64,000 nucleotides of DNA from Spirochaetales bacterium (GTDB taxonomy: Bacteria; Spirochaetota; Spirochaetia; UBA9216), in contig JAEKNX010000017.1 in assembly GCA_016839055.1 (NCBI GenBank), forward strand, positions 1 to 64,000, read 5' to 3'. Both the position numbers and the translations under genes were made by a program. A model generated the notes under the pieces. That model searched no databases. It was not told the origin of the DNA and saw only the letters and a list, made by a program, of their open reading frames with translations. Positions 55,980 to 64,000 of this stretch are shown here, in pieces (the stretch's first letter is position 1; every line of letters starts with the position of its first letter).

Positions 55980-56945
55980 CTATCCTATGAGATAACAAGC
56001 TGCAAAATGACCGGGAGCAATTTCCTTTAAAGGAGGTGCTTCACTGCGGCATTGTTCCGTCTTATTAAGAAAACAACGCCCTTCAAACCGGCATCCCGGA
56101 GGAGGATTGATTGGACTGGGGACATCACCCTCGAGAATAATTTTTTTCTGACTGTCTTTTTTGTTAATTACAGAGATGGCAGACAGAAGAGCTTGCGTAT
56201 AAGGGTGGGAAGGATTGGTAAAAATGTTTTTATAATCAGCGATTTCAACAATTTTCCCCAAATACATAACAGCAATACGATCAGAGACATGGTGCACTAC
56301 AGACAGATCATGGGTGATAAACAGATAGGTGAGTTCGAATTCATTCTGAAGATCCTTAAGCAGATTAAGAATCTGAGCCTGAATGCAAACATCGAGTGCA
56401 GAAACCGGTTCATCCAAAACCAGAAATGAAGGATTCAGCGACAGGGCACGTGCAATTCCAATGCGCTGTCGTCTTCCGCCGTCAAGTTCATGGGGATAAG
56501 CATTTATTCGGGAACGGGACAGTCCGACAATATCCATAAGCTCTAGAACTCTATTGTCCTGAGCCTCTCTTGAGAGCTCTTTGGCATTCAGACGCAGAGG
56601 CTCCTGAATGAGATCTTTGACATTCATTCTCGGGTCCAGGGATGAGTAGGGATCCTGAAAAACAATCTGCATGTTTTTTCTTATTTGTTTCAGTCGTTTC
56701 CGGCTGGGGTTAATAATGTCTTCACCATTGGCTTCCATCTTTCCAGATGTAGCCTCAATAAGATTAACAATAACACGTCCCAATGTGGATTTTCCACAGC
56801 CTGACTCACCGACGAGGCCGAGGGTTTCGCCTCTTCTTATGGCCAAATCAACACCGTCTACTGCGTGGACAACACCTTTTTTTGTTTTGAACTCTTTGTA
56901 AAGAGATTCTGTTGTTAATATATAATCATTTTCTTTAATCATCAT
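55980..56945 (-). CDS. dppF: Oligopeptide/dipeptide ABC transporter ATPase (DppF/OppF)
   Basis: 321 residues. Walker A GESGCGKST, Walker B FLVLDEPVSALD, and the C-terminal oligopeptide-type motif PSPINPPPGCRFEGRC. The signature is LDGGRRQRIGIARAL, where LSGGQRQR is the norm: the signature Ser is Asp and Gln is Arg, a change seen in some clostridial and spirochaete homologues (from memory). Overlaps the upstream ATPase gene by four bases. Confidence 0.92.
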   Translation of the reverse strand: MMIKENDYILTTESLYKEFKTKKGVVHAVDGVDLAIRRGETLGLVGESGCGKSTLGRVIVNLIEATSGKMEANGEDIINPSRKRLKQIRKNMQIVFQDPYSSLDPRMNVKDLIQEPLRLNAKELSREAQDNRVLELMDIVGLSRSRINAYPHELDGGRRQRIGIARALSLNPSFLVLDEPVSALDVCIQAQILNLLKDLQNEFELTYLFITHDLSVVHHVSDRIAVMYLGKIVEIADYKNIFTNPSHPYTQALLSAISVINKKDSQKKIILEGDVPSPINPPPGCRFEGRCFLNKTEQCRSEAPPLKEIAPGHFAACYLIG

Positions 56946-57910
56946 GACTTCCTGTAGGGATTAAAACAAGCGAGGGAGTGATTCTTTTCTTCTTCTGAAA
57001 GAACAGGTCTTTCGTTTCGACAACGGTCGATGCAGCGGGAACAACGGGGGGTAAAACTGCAGCCCTTGATATCTTCTGTAGGCTCGGGAGGAAGCCCAGG
57101 CAGTGTTGCCAGTCTTTCTTTTTCTACAGTGACATCGGGGATAGAAGCCAGGAGTCCATGAGTATATGGATGCATGGGATTATCAAACAGCTGGTCCTTT
57201 GTGGCCAGTTCCAGTATTTCTCCGGCATACATAATAGCAATAGTTTCACAAAGCTCGGAAACAATGCCAAGATCATGGGTTATCATTATCAGAGTTGTCC
57301 CATTCTCTTTTATGAGGGTTTTCATCAGTTCCAGAACCTGAGACTGAATGGTAACATCCAGGGCTGTAGTCGGCTCATCGGCAATCAGCAAATTAGGACT
57401 ACAGGCCAAAGCCATGGCAATGACTACCCTCTGTTTCATTCCACCGCTAAACTGATGGGGGTACTCATTACACCTTTCAGCCTGAATACCAACAGAAAGC
57501 AGCTGCTGGAGAGCTAAACGAAGACTATCTTTCTTTGAAAGTTTTTTATCATGTAGTCTTATCATCTCGGCTACCTGTTCATCGACTTTAATTAGAGGAT
57601 TTAAGCTAGTCATGGGGTCCTGAAAAATCATGGCAATCTCTTTGCCTCTGACCGCTTCCAGATCCTTACTGCTTTTTTTCAGTAGGTCATCACCGCGCCA
57701 TTTGATCTCTCCGCCCCGAACTGCAGACTGCTGAGGCGGCAGTAATCCAAGGATACTTAAAGCTGTGGTTGTCTTTCCAGCTCCAGTCTCTCCTACCAAA
57801 CCTATACTATCCCCTTTTTCAAGGGATAAAGTTATACCTCGGAGAGCATGAACATCAGCTTCTTCGGTCAGGTAGTCTATATTAAGATTATTTATTTCTA
57901 ATAAACTCAT
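56942..57910 (-). CDS. dppD: Oligopeptide/dipeptide ABC transporter ATPase (DppD/OppD)
   Basis: 322 residues with Walker A GETGAGKTT, signature FSGGMKQRVVIAMAL, Walker B LLIADEPTTALD and the C-terminal motif GCSFTPRCSRC. Partner of the second ATPase of the operon. Confidence 0.93.
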   Translation of the reverse strand: MSLLEINNLNIDYLTEEADVHALRGITLSLEKGDSIGLVGETGAGKTTTALSILGLLPPQQSAVRGGEIKWRGDDLLKKSSKDLEAVRGKEIAMIFQDPMTSLNPLIKVDEQVAEMIRLHDKKLSKKDSLRLALQQLLSVGIQAERCNEYPHQFSGGMKQRVVIAMALACSPNLLIADEPTTALDVTIQSQVLELMKTLIKENGTTLIMITHDLGIVSELCETIAIMYAGEILELATKDQLFDNPMHPYTHGLLASIPDVTVEKERLATLPGLPPEPTEDIKGCSFTPRCSRCIDRCRNERPVLSEEEKNHSLACFNPYRKS

Positions 57911-57913
57911 TCT

Positions 57914-58762
57914 TTATCTCCTAAGTTTAGGATCCAGCACATCACGCAATCCGTCTCCAAGAAAATTGAGAGACAAAATGGTCAGCATGATTGCAAGACC
58001 GGGGAAAATTGTTAGGTGGGGAAAGTCCCGGATATATTCGCGGCCGGTAGAGAGCATAGCCCCCCACTCAGGGTTGGGTGGTTCAAGGCCCAATCCAATA
58101 AAACTGAGTCCTGCTGCAACTAAAATTGCAAAGGCAACGCCTAGAGTTGACTGAACAATCAGGGGTGCAGCGCAATTGGGCAGTATGTGCTTAAAAATAA
58201 TGTAAAACTTACCGCCCCCGCTGGCAGTGCTTGCTTCAATGTAGTCAAGAGAGCGTATACTTAAGACTCCTGCTCTGACCACACGTGCATACTGCGGAAT
58301 AGCTGCAACTCCTACCGCCAGCATAAGGTTTCCCAAACCGGGGCCTAGAGTGGCCGCAACGGATATAGCAAAAAGAAGCTGGGGAATAGCGAGAAAAACA
58401 TCCATTACACGCATTATGTAATGGTCAGTTCTACCTCCGAAAAACCCGGCTACGGCACCTAAGAATCCACCGAAAACAAGGGCAATTGCTACAGAAATAA
58501 AACCAACCAGTAATGAAATACGGCTGCCGTATATGATGCGGCTAAGTACATCTCTTCCAAATTCATCAGTTCCGAAGGGATGCTCCATCGAGGGAGTTGC
58601 CAGGGTATTAAGAAGGTCCTGCTCGGAAAATGCATAGGGAGCGATGACACCAGCAAAAATAGCAACCAGCAACATAAAACATAAAAAAATCAGCCCGAAA
58701 AATGCTGTCTTACTGCGGCTTAACCGTTTTATAAAGGGTATAAAATTAATTTTCGTACTCAT
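57914..58762 (-). CDS. dppC: Oligopeptide/dipeptide ABC transporter permease (DppC)
   Basis: 282 residues; the EAA loop region SLDYIEASTASGGGKFYIIF and PFGTDEFGRDVLSRIIYGSR before the first inner segments are typical of the C permease. Confidence 0.93.
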   Translation of the reverse strand: MSTKINFIPFIKRLSRSKTAFFGLIFLCFMLLVAIFAGVIAPYAFSEQDLLNTLATPSMEHPFGTDEFGRDVLSRIIYGSRISLLVGFISVAIALVFGGFLGAVAGFFGGRTDHYIMRVMDVFLAIPQLLFAISVAATLGPGLGNLMLAVGVAAIPQYARVVRAGVLSIRSLDYIEASTASGGGKFYIIFKHILPNCAAPLIVQSTLGVAFAILVAAGLSFIGLGLEPPNPEWGAMLSTGREYIRDFPHLTIFPGLAIMLTILSLNFLGDGLRDVLDPKLRR

Positions 58763-58769
58763 AATTATC

Positions 58770-59696
58770 CTACTTGTATTGGCTTTTTATTCTGGGATCC
58801 AGATAGGCATAAAGCAGATCTACTCCAAGGTTCACCAGACAGAAAGCTACAGCAATAAAAAGAACTCCGCCCTGTACCATCGGGTAATCACGCATTTGTA
58901 TGGCAGAAACAAGTAAACGGCCGACACCCGGTATGGAAAAGACAATTTCAGTTAATACGGCACCACCAAGGAGTCTGCCGAACTGGATTCCTGTTATTGT
59001 GATAACAGGGACAAGGGCATTGGGCAGGGCATGTCTGACTATTACATGGCGTTCATTGGCACCCTTTGACCGTGCCGTTCTAACAAAGTCCTGCCTGACT
59101 ATTTCAAGCATACTCGAACGGGTCATTCTGGTAATTACAGCAACACTCTGAGCTGCAAGGGTCGCAGCAGGCATAATCATGGAGATAAAACCGGAGCCGC
59201 CTGACGGGGGTAATATCCTCAGATGCACAGAAAAAAGTAGTATAAGCAGTAGCCCTGACCAAAAGACCGGAATGGAAATTCCTACCATAGCCAGGGATGT
59301 GACAATATTGTCAAATAAAGAGTACTGCCTTATTGAAGAAATAATTCCGAAAGGAATACCCAAAAGCAGGGCTATAGCAATAGACATGGTTGCCAACTGC
59401 AGGGTGTAAGGGAAGGCACTTAGAAGCTCTGAGAATACAGGGCGGTTTGTTGAATATGAACGACCTAAATCTCCAGTCACAGCATTGCCGCAATAACGGA
59501 AAAACTGCAGAAAGAAGTTATCGTTCAGTCCCATTTGATCACGAAGACCCTGAACTGATTCCAATGAGGCTTGTTCTCCCAGAATAATCCTTGCAGGATC
59601 GCCGGGTGTTAAATGAAGCATTGTAAATACAAGAAAGGTCACACCCATAAGGACAGGAATGACTCCCAGGATTCTTTTAAAAGTATATTTTAACAT
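58770..59696 (-). CDS. dppB: Oligopeptide/dipeptide ABC transporter permease (DppB)
   Basis: 308 residues; opening FLVFTMLHLTPGDPARIILG and the EAA loop region DFVRTARSKGANERHVIVRH are characteristic of the B permease. Forms the pore with the C permease. Confidence 0.93.
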   Translation of the reverse strand: MLKYTFKRILGVIPVLMGVTFLVFTMLHLTPGDPARIILGEQASLESVQGLRDQMGLNDNFFLQFFRYCGNAVTGDLGRSYSTNRPVFSELLSAFPYTLQLATMSIAIALLLGIPFGIISSIRQYSLFDNIVTSLAMVGISIPVFWSGLLLILLFSVHLRILPPSGGSGFISMIMPAATLAAQSVAVITRMTRSSMLEIVRQDFVRTARSKGANERHVIVRHALPNALVPVITITGIQFGRLLGGAVLTEIVFSIPGVGRLLVSAIQMRDYPMVQGGVLFIAVAFCLVNLGVDLLYAYLDPRIKSQYK

Positions 59697-59724
59697 TTAG
59701 ATCCGTCTCTTTATATAGAAAATG

Positions 59725-59749
59725 TCCTCCACAGTAAATCTGTGGAGGA
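59725..59749 (-). promoter_or_regulatory. Intergenic hairpin between binding-protein and permease genes
   Basis: Perfect 10-bp stem TCCTCCACAG / CTGTGGAGGA, 5-base loop, without a clear T-run. Such hairpins downstream of binding-protein genes commonly stabilise the upstream message and lower read-through into the permease genes. Confidence 0.6.
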
Positions 59750-59800
59750 AACAATTTCTTAAATTTAACTAAGTTAATAGAGATTAGAAAAAGTAATCTA

Positions 59801-61321
59801 CTACTCTTCCCATCTTAGATTATAAAGCTTGTGGTACATCATAGGACTGGGAACAAAACCCTTCAGATTTTTGCTGTAACCGAAGGCCATTTTTGTGTTA
59901 GCAAGGGGCACCCAGGGTGTTTCTTCAACAATAAGCTGCTGTGCAGATGCAAAGAGCGCAGCTCTTTCTGCTGTATCAGTTGTCAGACGACTGTCATCAA
60001 GGTATTTATCAAATTCAGCATTCTTGAAGCGGGCAAAATTACTGCCGCCTGTTGAATGGAAGGCAGGGTAAAGACCGAGATCGGGATCAAGTGACTGACA
60101 AGTCCAGCCAATGACAAACATTTCATGCTCATCATTTTCGAGCCCCTGAAGATATGCACCCCATTCGAGAACTTCAATCTTCAGATCAATGCCAATCATT
60201 TTAAGCTGTTCTTTGATAATTGTAGCCATATCAACACGTACTTTCTTTGAGTTGGTCCAGACCTTCATTGAAAATCCGTCCGGGTATCCGGCTTCTGCCA
60301 GAAGAGCCTTTCCTTTTTCAACGTTGTACTCGGGTACTGTAAGAGTTTCGTCCGCAAAGTTTACAGCCTGAGATAGAGCGCCTGTTGCAGTAATAGCCTG
60401 TCCTTTAAAAACAGCCAACACATCAGTCTCAATATCAATACCGTATTTAATAGCCTGTCGAACTCTAATGTCATTAAGAGGCGCTACCTGAGTATTAAAT
60501 CCAAGGTAAGTTATAGCGTGTGAAGTTACTTCCGACACAGCTAAATCTTCATTTTTCTCAATACGATTTACTTCGAGTGCAGGCATTTCGTAAGCAAGAT
60601 CAACAGTTCCGGCTTCAAGCTCTACAGTTCTAATGGAAGCTTCAGGAATTACTCTGATTATCATATTTGCAAAATAAGGCTTTTCACCATAAAACTCGTC
60701 GAATCTGGTAAGGGTCATTTCATCGCCCTTCTTCCATTCTGTCAGTTTATAGGGTCCTGTACCTACAGGAGAGAAACCATAATCTGCACCGGCTTCTGTA
60801 ACGGCTTTCTCATTCAGAACAACTCCGCCACCAACATGTGCCATGTTAACTAGGAAGGGGCTGAACGGCTGAGTCAGACTAAAACTGAATGTATAATCAT
60901 CATCCTGTTTGATAGTACTTAAATCAATAGTGTTAATGAGGTGTTTGATGGCAGCACCTTCATTATAAGCTCTTTTCAGGCTGAAAATAGCATCTGAAGC
61001 TTTAAGTTCTTCACCATTGTGAAAAAATACACCTTTTCGGAGTGTAAAACGGTAAGTTTTTTCATCGAGGGTTTCGATCTTTTCAGCTAGCTCACCAATA
61101 ACCTCTCCGTTGTCATCAACTGTAACGAGATTATTGTAAATCTGCTGCATGATGTTTGATGAAGCTACGTCATTGGTCGCATAAGGATCCAGAGTTTTAG
61201 CATCATAGGTTGTTGCGATGATTACTGTGTCTTTTGCTTTTGAAGTTTTCACTTCTTCTTTAGCACATCCAACCATAAATATTGTCAGAGCAAGTACTAA
61301 GAGTGTTAAATATTTTTTCAT
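59801..61321 (-). CDS. Peptide-binding lipoprotein (SBP family 5, DppA/OppA-like)
   Basis: 506 residues. Lipoprotein signal with lipobox FMVGC (Cys 19). Family-5 hallmarks: TLDPYATNDVASSNIMQQIY, ELAEKIETLDEKTYRFTLRK, VGTGPYKLTEWKKGDEMTLT. First gene of the operon; GGAG lies six bases before the ATG, and a candidate promoter (TTGTAA, 17 bases, TAAGGT at 61372-61344) lies upstream. Confidence 0.92.
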   Translation of the reverse strand: MKKYLTLLVLALTIFMVGCAKEEVKTSKAKDTVIIATTYDAKTLDPYATNDVASSNIMQQIYNNLVTVDDNGEVIGELAEKIETLDEKTYRFTLRKGVFFHNGEELKASDAIFSLKRAYNEGAAIKHLINTIDLSTIKQDDDYTFSFSLTQPFSPFLVNMAHVGGGVVLNEKAVTEAGADYGFSPVGTGPYKLTEWKKGDEMTLTRFDEFYGEKPYFANMIIRVIPEASIRTVELEAGTVDLAYEMPALEVNRIEKNEDLAVSEVTSHAITYLGFNTQVAPLNDIRVRQAIKYGIDIETDVLAVFKGQAITATGALSQAVNFADETLTVPEYNVEKGKALLAEAGYPDGFSMKVWTNSKKVRVDMATIIKEQLKMIGIDLKIEVLEWGAYLQGLENDEHEMFVIGWTCQSLDPDLGLYPAFHSTGGSNFARFKNAEFDKYLDDSRLTTDTAERAALFASAQQLIVEETPWVPLANTKMAFGYSKNLKGFVPSPMMYHKLYNLRWEE

Positions 61322-61400
61322 GGATTCTCCTAATTTTTCAGTTACCTTAGCACAGCTATTTTTTAATTACAACAAAATTTTCATGCTTGGAATTTGCCGT

Positions 61401-61712
61401 ATGGAAATCAAAGATTTAAATCTTGATGAAATTACAAAACGCCTCATTGATTTATATAAACCAAACGAGATGTTTCTATACGGTTCCCGCATGAAGAATG
61501 ATTGTTTAAAGCAAATCATGATCTTAAATCCTCCAAAGTACTAATTCAGAACGAAGAGCCGTTGCTTGTATAACAATCTACCATATGGTATCTCTATCCA
61601 GGAGTGAAAAAGAATTCAGCATAGGACTCAGCGGATATCTGGGAGAAGAATTGTTTCACCAGATTGCATACAAAAATGTTAAAACATTTCTATCGAGCAA
61701 GTTTTCTCCATG
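61401..61712 (+). pseudogene. MNT/HEPN (nucleotidyltransferase toxin-antitoxin) relic
   Basis: Opens as MEIKDLNLDEITKRLIDLYK then PNEMFLYGSR, the start of a minimal nucleotidyltransferase antitoxin (the GSR motif is present, the DxD part missing). After a frameshift, NHDLKSSKVLIQNEEPLL and later LFHQIAYKNVKTFLSSKF match the HEPN toxin (DL..AK.LL ... FH.QQ..EK..KAFL). So the fused remains of a MntA-HepT-type pair with the middle deleted. Confidence 0.6.
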
Positions 61713-61896
61713 AGGCAGGATCGCCTAAAGGGTCATAGAACATCCAGAGCTATAATGTCAGCCTGATAACTGGTAGAATTGTAAAACGTGCAGTAAAAAA
61801 TATAAGCTGAATATTCGGATTCAAGATCTTCTCCTTTTCTGTTTTTTCAAAGGTCTTAGTTTATATTATCTATATTTATGGTGTTTTGAGATTTAT

Positions 61897-62025
61897 GGGC
61901 GTTCCCCTTCATACGGCTGAGCTATGCTCTGCCGTCTTTCGGGTCCGGCCATTCCGGGGTTCCGTCAAATAAAAGCCTTTGGCTTTTTATTTGACCGCCT
62001 CCGGCGCCCTCCAAGTCCGTAACGC
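61897..62025 (+). repeat. Dispersed hairpin repeat, copy C
   Basis: Starts GGGCGTTCCCC and ends CCGCCTCCGGCGCCCTCC...CCGTAACGC. Contains a hairpin with one T-T mismatch at 61913-61935 (arm ACGGC-T-GAGC, loop TAT) and a 14-bp hairpin at 61964-61995 (arm GTCAAATAAAAGCC). Downstream, further perfect hairpins occur at 62234-62261 (GTCAAGG), 62307-62329 (TTGATTTGC) and 62334-62352 (AAGTTTCC). Confidence 0.75.
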
Positions 62026-62380
62026 GTACTCAGATATTTTTATTAATTTAAATATCTATGTTTTTCCTCCTGTTATTGTGACAAATGAAATTGGATTAAC
62101 CACGGTAATATGCTGCGGTGTCATGGGGTGCCCACGGAAGTATGGGGCAAGGTTTCGCGGGTGGATCGCGGAAAGAGCTTATTGATTTCACTCCTGTTCT
62201 TCTAATTGTACCGCCTGAATCTGTGCCGTCAAGGTCAAGGCAAGTCCTTCGGAACCTTGACTGCCCATATTCAGGCATGGTTTTAGGGCAGAAAACAGGG
62301 GGTTGATTGATTTGCATTCTGCAAATCAATTTAAAGTTTCCCTTGGAAACTTCTGCTACGCTTTTTGGGATATTTTATTT
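62026..62380. other. Intergenic stretch with hairpins but no gene
   Basis: No supported gene. Holds the three perfect hairpins that follow repeat copy C, and a G-rich part (62110-62170) with a short word shared with copy A (ATCGCGGAAA at 62167-62176 and 365-374). Confidence 0.5.
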
Positions 62381-62382
62381 AG

Positions 62383-62764
62383 GCGGCAGGCAGTGTTCAC
62401 CGTTCGGTCGGTTCGGGTCTGCTTGAATCTGTTTACCAGCAGGCGTTTGGTGTTGAGCTTAAGTTTCTCGGTGTTCCGTTTTCGGCGCAGCATCCATTCA
62501 AGGTTTATCACCGTAAACAGCTGGTTGGTGAGTGACAGGCGCTGCAGCTCATCCATGAGCGCGCCTGTTTATGTACATCCATGTACATCTTTTGCAGACA
62601 TTGTTGTTGATAATAAAATCATTTTAGAGCTGAAGGCTGTTAATTCCTTCAGTCCTGCAATGGAAGCTCAGCTGCTTAATTATCTGTCCATATCAGGCAT
62701 CAAGGTTGGGTATCTGTTCAACTTCAAGGGTGCTGCTCTTAAATGGCAGCGCATGGTGCTGTGA
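62383..62764 (+). pseudogene. GxxExxY-family gene relic 3 (largest copy)
   Basis: First part reads AAGSVHRSVGSGLLESVYQQ, then AFGVELKFLGVPFSAQHPFK and VYHRKQLVGE-stop, the GxxExxY family pattern without its first residues. A 58-base palindromic insert (62533-62590) follows, after which a different frame continues FADIVVDNKIILELKAVNSF ... LKWQRMVL-stop. Without the insert the gene would read through, apart from its missing start. Confidence 0.8.
62535..62588. repeat. Palindromic insert in the GxxExxY relic
   Basis: Arms ACAGGCGC / GCGCCTGT with inner GCTCAT-cc-ATGAGC and a 4-base bulge, followed by ATGTACAT-cc-ATGTACAT. The same insert, with partly compensated arms, occupies the same site in relic 1 at 28076-28108. 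Confidence 0.65.
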
Positions 62765-62780
62765 GAAACCATTTAGGGAA

Positions 62781-63878
62781 TCATACCTCCCACAGGCCGA
62801 AACCCTGGTTGGAGGCAATACGGTAAGCCGGCTGCAGGCACTCTTCAAGGATGTTACGGAAAGATTTCGCGGGGATGTTTTTGTCGATACCTTCGGAGAC
62901 AATAAGAAGGTAATCTTCAAGGACTTTCTTATTGGAGCTATGCTTTGTATGCCATTTGTAACTTCGATACTGAATGTCTGAAAACAACGGGAAGAAGCGC
63001 TCCCATGGCGGAAGCCGGTTGTTCTTGCTGCTGTTTATTTCTCTTGTTGTCGGAACAAGGTTCCAGATTCTGTCATGAAGGACAAAGCTCCAGGGAATAA
63101 AGTGATCTATGCTCAGTTCATCGGGTTTAAGTATCTGATTTGTGAAGATATCAGATTCAGGGTTTGCATCAAGATATGATTTCCAGTAGTTGCGCGCTGA
63201 TGTTAGATTACGCTGCACCGGCACTTCAAGCTTCAGGTGGATGGCCGGAACATTCGGGTTGCGGTTTTGCAGGAAGGCAGTGAGTTTCATCCTCGCCCAG
63301 CCTTCCAGAATCACACGATTAATATAGAAGTATTCCAGCCAGGACGTGTCGATTATCAGCTTTTCATCGTCCGTTATTAAATATGGGACATCAGGATTGT
63401 TTCTTGAGTTCTCGGTTATCAGCTTGTTCTTTTCAGCATCTTTGATTCCGGTCAGTCCGGTAATAAAGGTTGTAAGGAACCGGTATGGCACATATTTTTT
63501 CAGATTCCAGATACGAGTTTTTATATCAGAATTATCGATTACGCTGAGGGTATTTATTATTTCAGCGGTAGTGCTGTTTTTATTAAGGGAAGTATTACTG
63601 ATCACTGCTCTAACACAATTCTCAAGCTGATCAGTTGCGCCGAAGTTCAATTTAAACTCAAGGATGGTATACCAGCTGCTTGCTATCATCCGGGATATGA
63701 CATCTTCAAAATCGATGATTAAAGATTTCTCATCCGGAAAATCTTTTATAATATCAAGCAGACCGAGAAACCAGTACAGCTTATAACTGTTTGTTAAATA
63801 CTGGGGAGATAAGGCCTGCTCAAGCTTTGAAATCGGCAGTGAGGAGTTAGGAAGTGCAGGTGTTGTGATGCTATTCAT
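62781..63878 (-). CDS. HNH endonuclease domain protein
   Basis: About 365 residues. C-terminal HNH motif LSIDHFIPWSFVLHDRIWNL ... EINSSKNNRLPPW with the catalytic His and metal ligands. The N-terminus SPQYLTNSYKLYWFLGLLDI is the usual opening of this group, so I start at 63878 (MNSITTPAL), though no good ribosome site is seen. The frame is open to 63986 and beyond the window edge, so a longer or fused protein is possible. Related to nucleases found with defence genes; role here unknown. Confidence 0.75.
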   Translation of the reverse strand: MNSITTPALPNSSLPISKLEQALSPQYLTNSYKLYWFLGLLDIIKDFPDEKSLIIDFEDVISRMIASSWYTILEFKLNFGATDQLENCVRAVISNTSLNKNSTTAEIINTLSVIDNSDIKTRIWNLKKYVPYRFLTTFITGLTGIKDAEKNKLITENSRNNPDVPYLITDDEKLIIDTSWLEYFYINRVILEGWARMKLTAFLQNRNPNVPAIHLKLEVPVQRNLTSARNYWKSYLDANPESDIFTNQILKPDELSIDHFIPWSFVLHDRIWNLVPTTREINSSKNNRLPPWERFFPLFSDIQYRSYKWHTKHSSNKKVLEDYLLIVSEGIDKNIPAKSFRNILEECLQPAYRIASNQGFGLWEV

Positions 63879-64000
63879 TTTTTCTTCTTCATTACGCGGA
63901 ATGGAAAAGCTCATAACGTTCCGCCAACCTATCACGATCAGGCCATTCCCTGCTCTTCTTTGGTAATATAATTTTATTACCTTCAAATGACTGAAGCCCA

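Noticed and set aside
54503-62025. GGGCGTT...TAACGC elements as integron attC sites
   Set aside because: attC sites read RYYYAAC...GTTRRRY, that is AAC first and GTT last. Here the order is GTT first and AAC last on both strands, no integrase gene was seen, and the interior is conserved between copies.
62303-62764. 153-codon frame as an intact gene
   Set aside because: Only the last third matches GxxExxY; the first two thirds are another frame of the same relic plus a hairpin region.
62781-63986. HNH nuclease as part of a complete restriction or defence operon
   Set aside because: The upstream side leaves the window, and downstream lie only relics, so no partner can be supported.
1-64000. 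CRISPR arrays, rRNA and tRNA genes
   Set aside because: No regularly spaced direct repeats, rRNA-like segments or tRNA cloverleaf sequences with TTCGANNC loops were recognised by eye; a tRNAscan or Rfam run could still find some.

Overview
The window looks like chromosomal DNA of a free-living or host-associated spirochaete (Spirochaetales/Spirochaetaceae). This is inference from content: solute-binding proteins with signal peptides ending in AGGNKES-type sequence, several lipoproteins, spirochaete-like chemotaxis receptors, moderate-to-low GC, and many small solo genes. I saw no rRNA, tRNA or CRISPR array.

Layout. 0-9.7 kb: housekeeping and membrane genes (formate/nitrite-type channel, chemotaxis receptor, MTA/SAH nucleosidase, a lipoprotein, an unknown membrane protein, and an MFS transporter carrying a C-terminal HEAT-like domain). 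9.76-16.4 kb: a complete four-gene type I Wadjet (JetABCD) plasmid-defence operon, translationally coupled, on the minus strand. 16.6-27.5 kb: a flavin reductase, then a ten-gene minus-strand carbohydrate operon (TIM-barrel protein, cupin, FGGY kinase, SDR dehydrogenase, two permeases, a small membrane protein, two unlike ATPases, a binding protein). A divergent DeoR/GlpR-type repressor faces it. The transport half has the GlpSTPQV (glycerol/polyol ABC) architecture. 28-39.9 kb: DUF362 ferredoxin protein, acetyltransferases, ceramidase-like protein, large membrane hydrolase, membrane-bound LuxR regulator, HAD phosphatase, FIST-domain chemotaxis receptor, and an ABC-2 exporter with an elaborate hairpin-rich leader. 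40.3-47.1 kb: BrnTA toxin-antitoxin pair, an amidohydrolase operon with two membrane proteins, a second small cluster ending in another membrane-bound LuxR regulator. 47.1-54.8 kb: accessory stretch full of broken genes (GNAT, transposase fragment, serine hydrolase, HAD phosphatase, antitoxin, DUF4332) with a working MerR-serine hydrolase pair. 54.8-61.3 kb: dipeptide/oligopeptide ABC operon with peptidase T. 61.4-64 kb: another graveyard (MNT/HEPN toxin-antitoxin relic, GxxExxY relic) ending in an HNH nuclease.

The most unusual signal is not a gene. Three dispersed elements (near 0.4, 54.5 and 61.9 kb) share a right end (CCGCC...GCGCC...TAACGC), and two share a left end (GGGCGTT). They carry perfect hairpins whose stem sequences differ completely between copies while staying self-complementary. 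Further perfect hairpins follow two of the copies. Around them lie relics of a repeated GxxExxY gene family (three copies, two with the same palindromic insert) and a 57-bp duplicate of part of the HNH nuclease gene. Together these suggest a structure-selected mobile or RNA-coding repeat with accompanying gene turnover.

Where I chose a start codon different from the longest open frame, the reason (usually a Shine-Dalgarno match) is stated in the entry.
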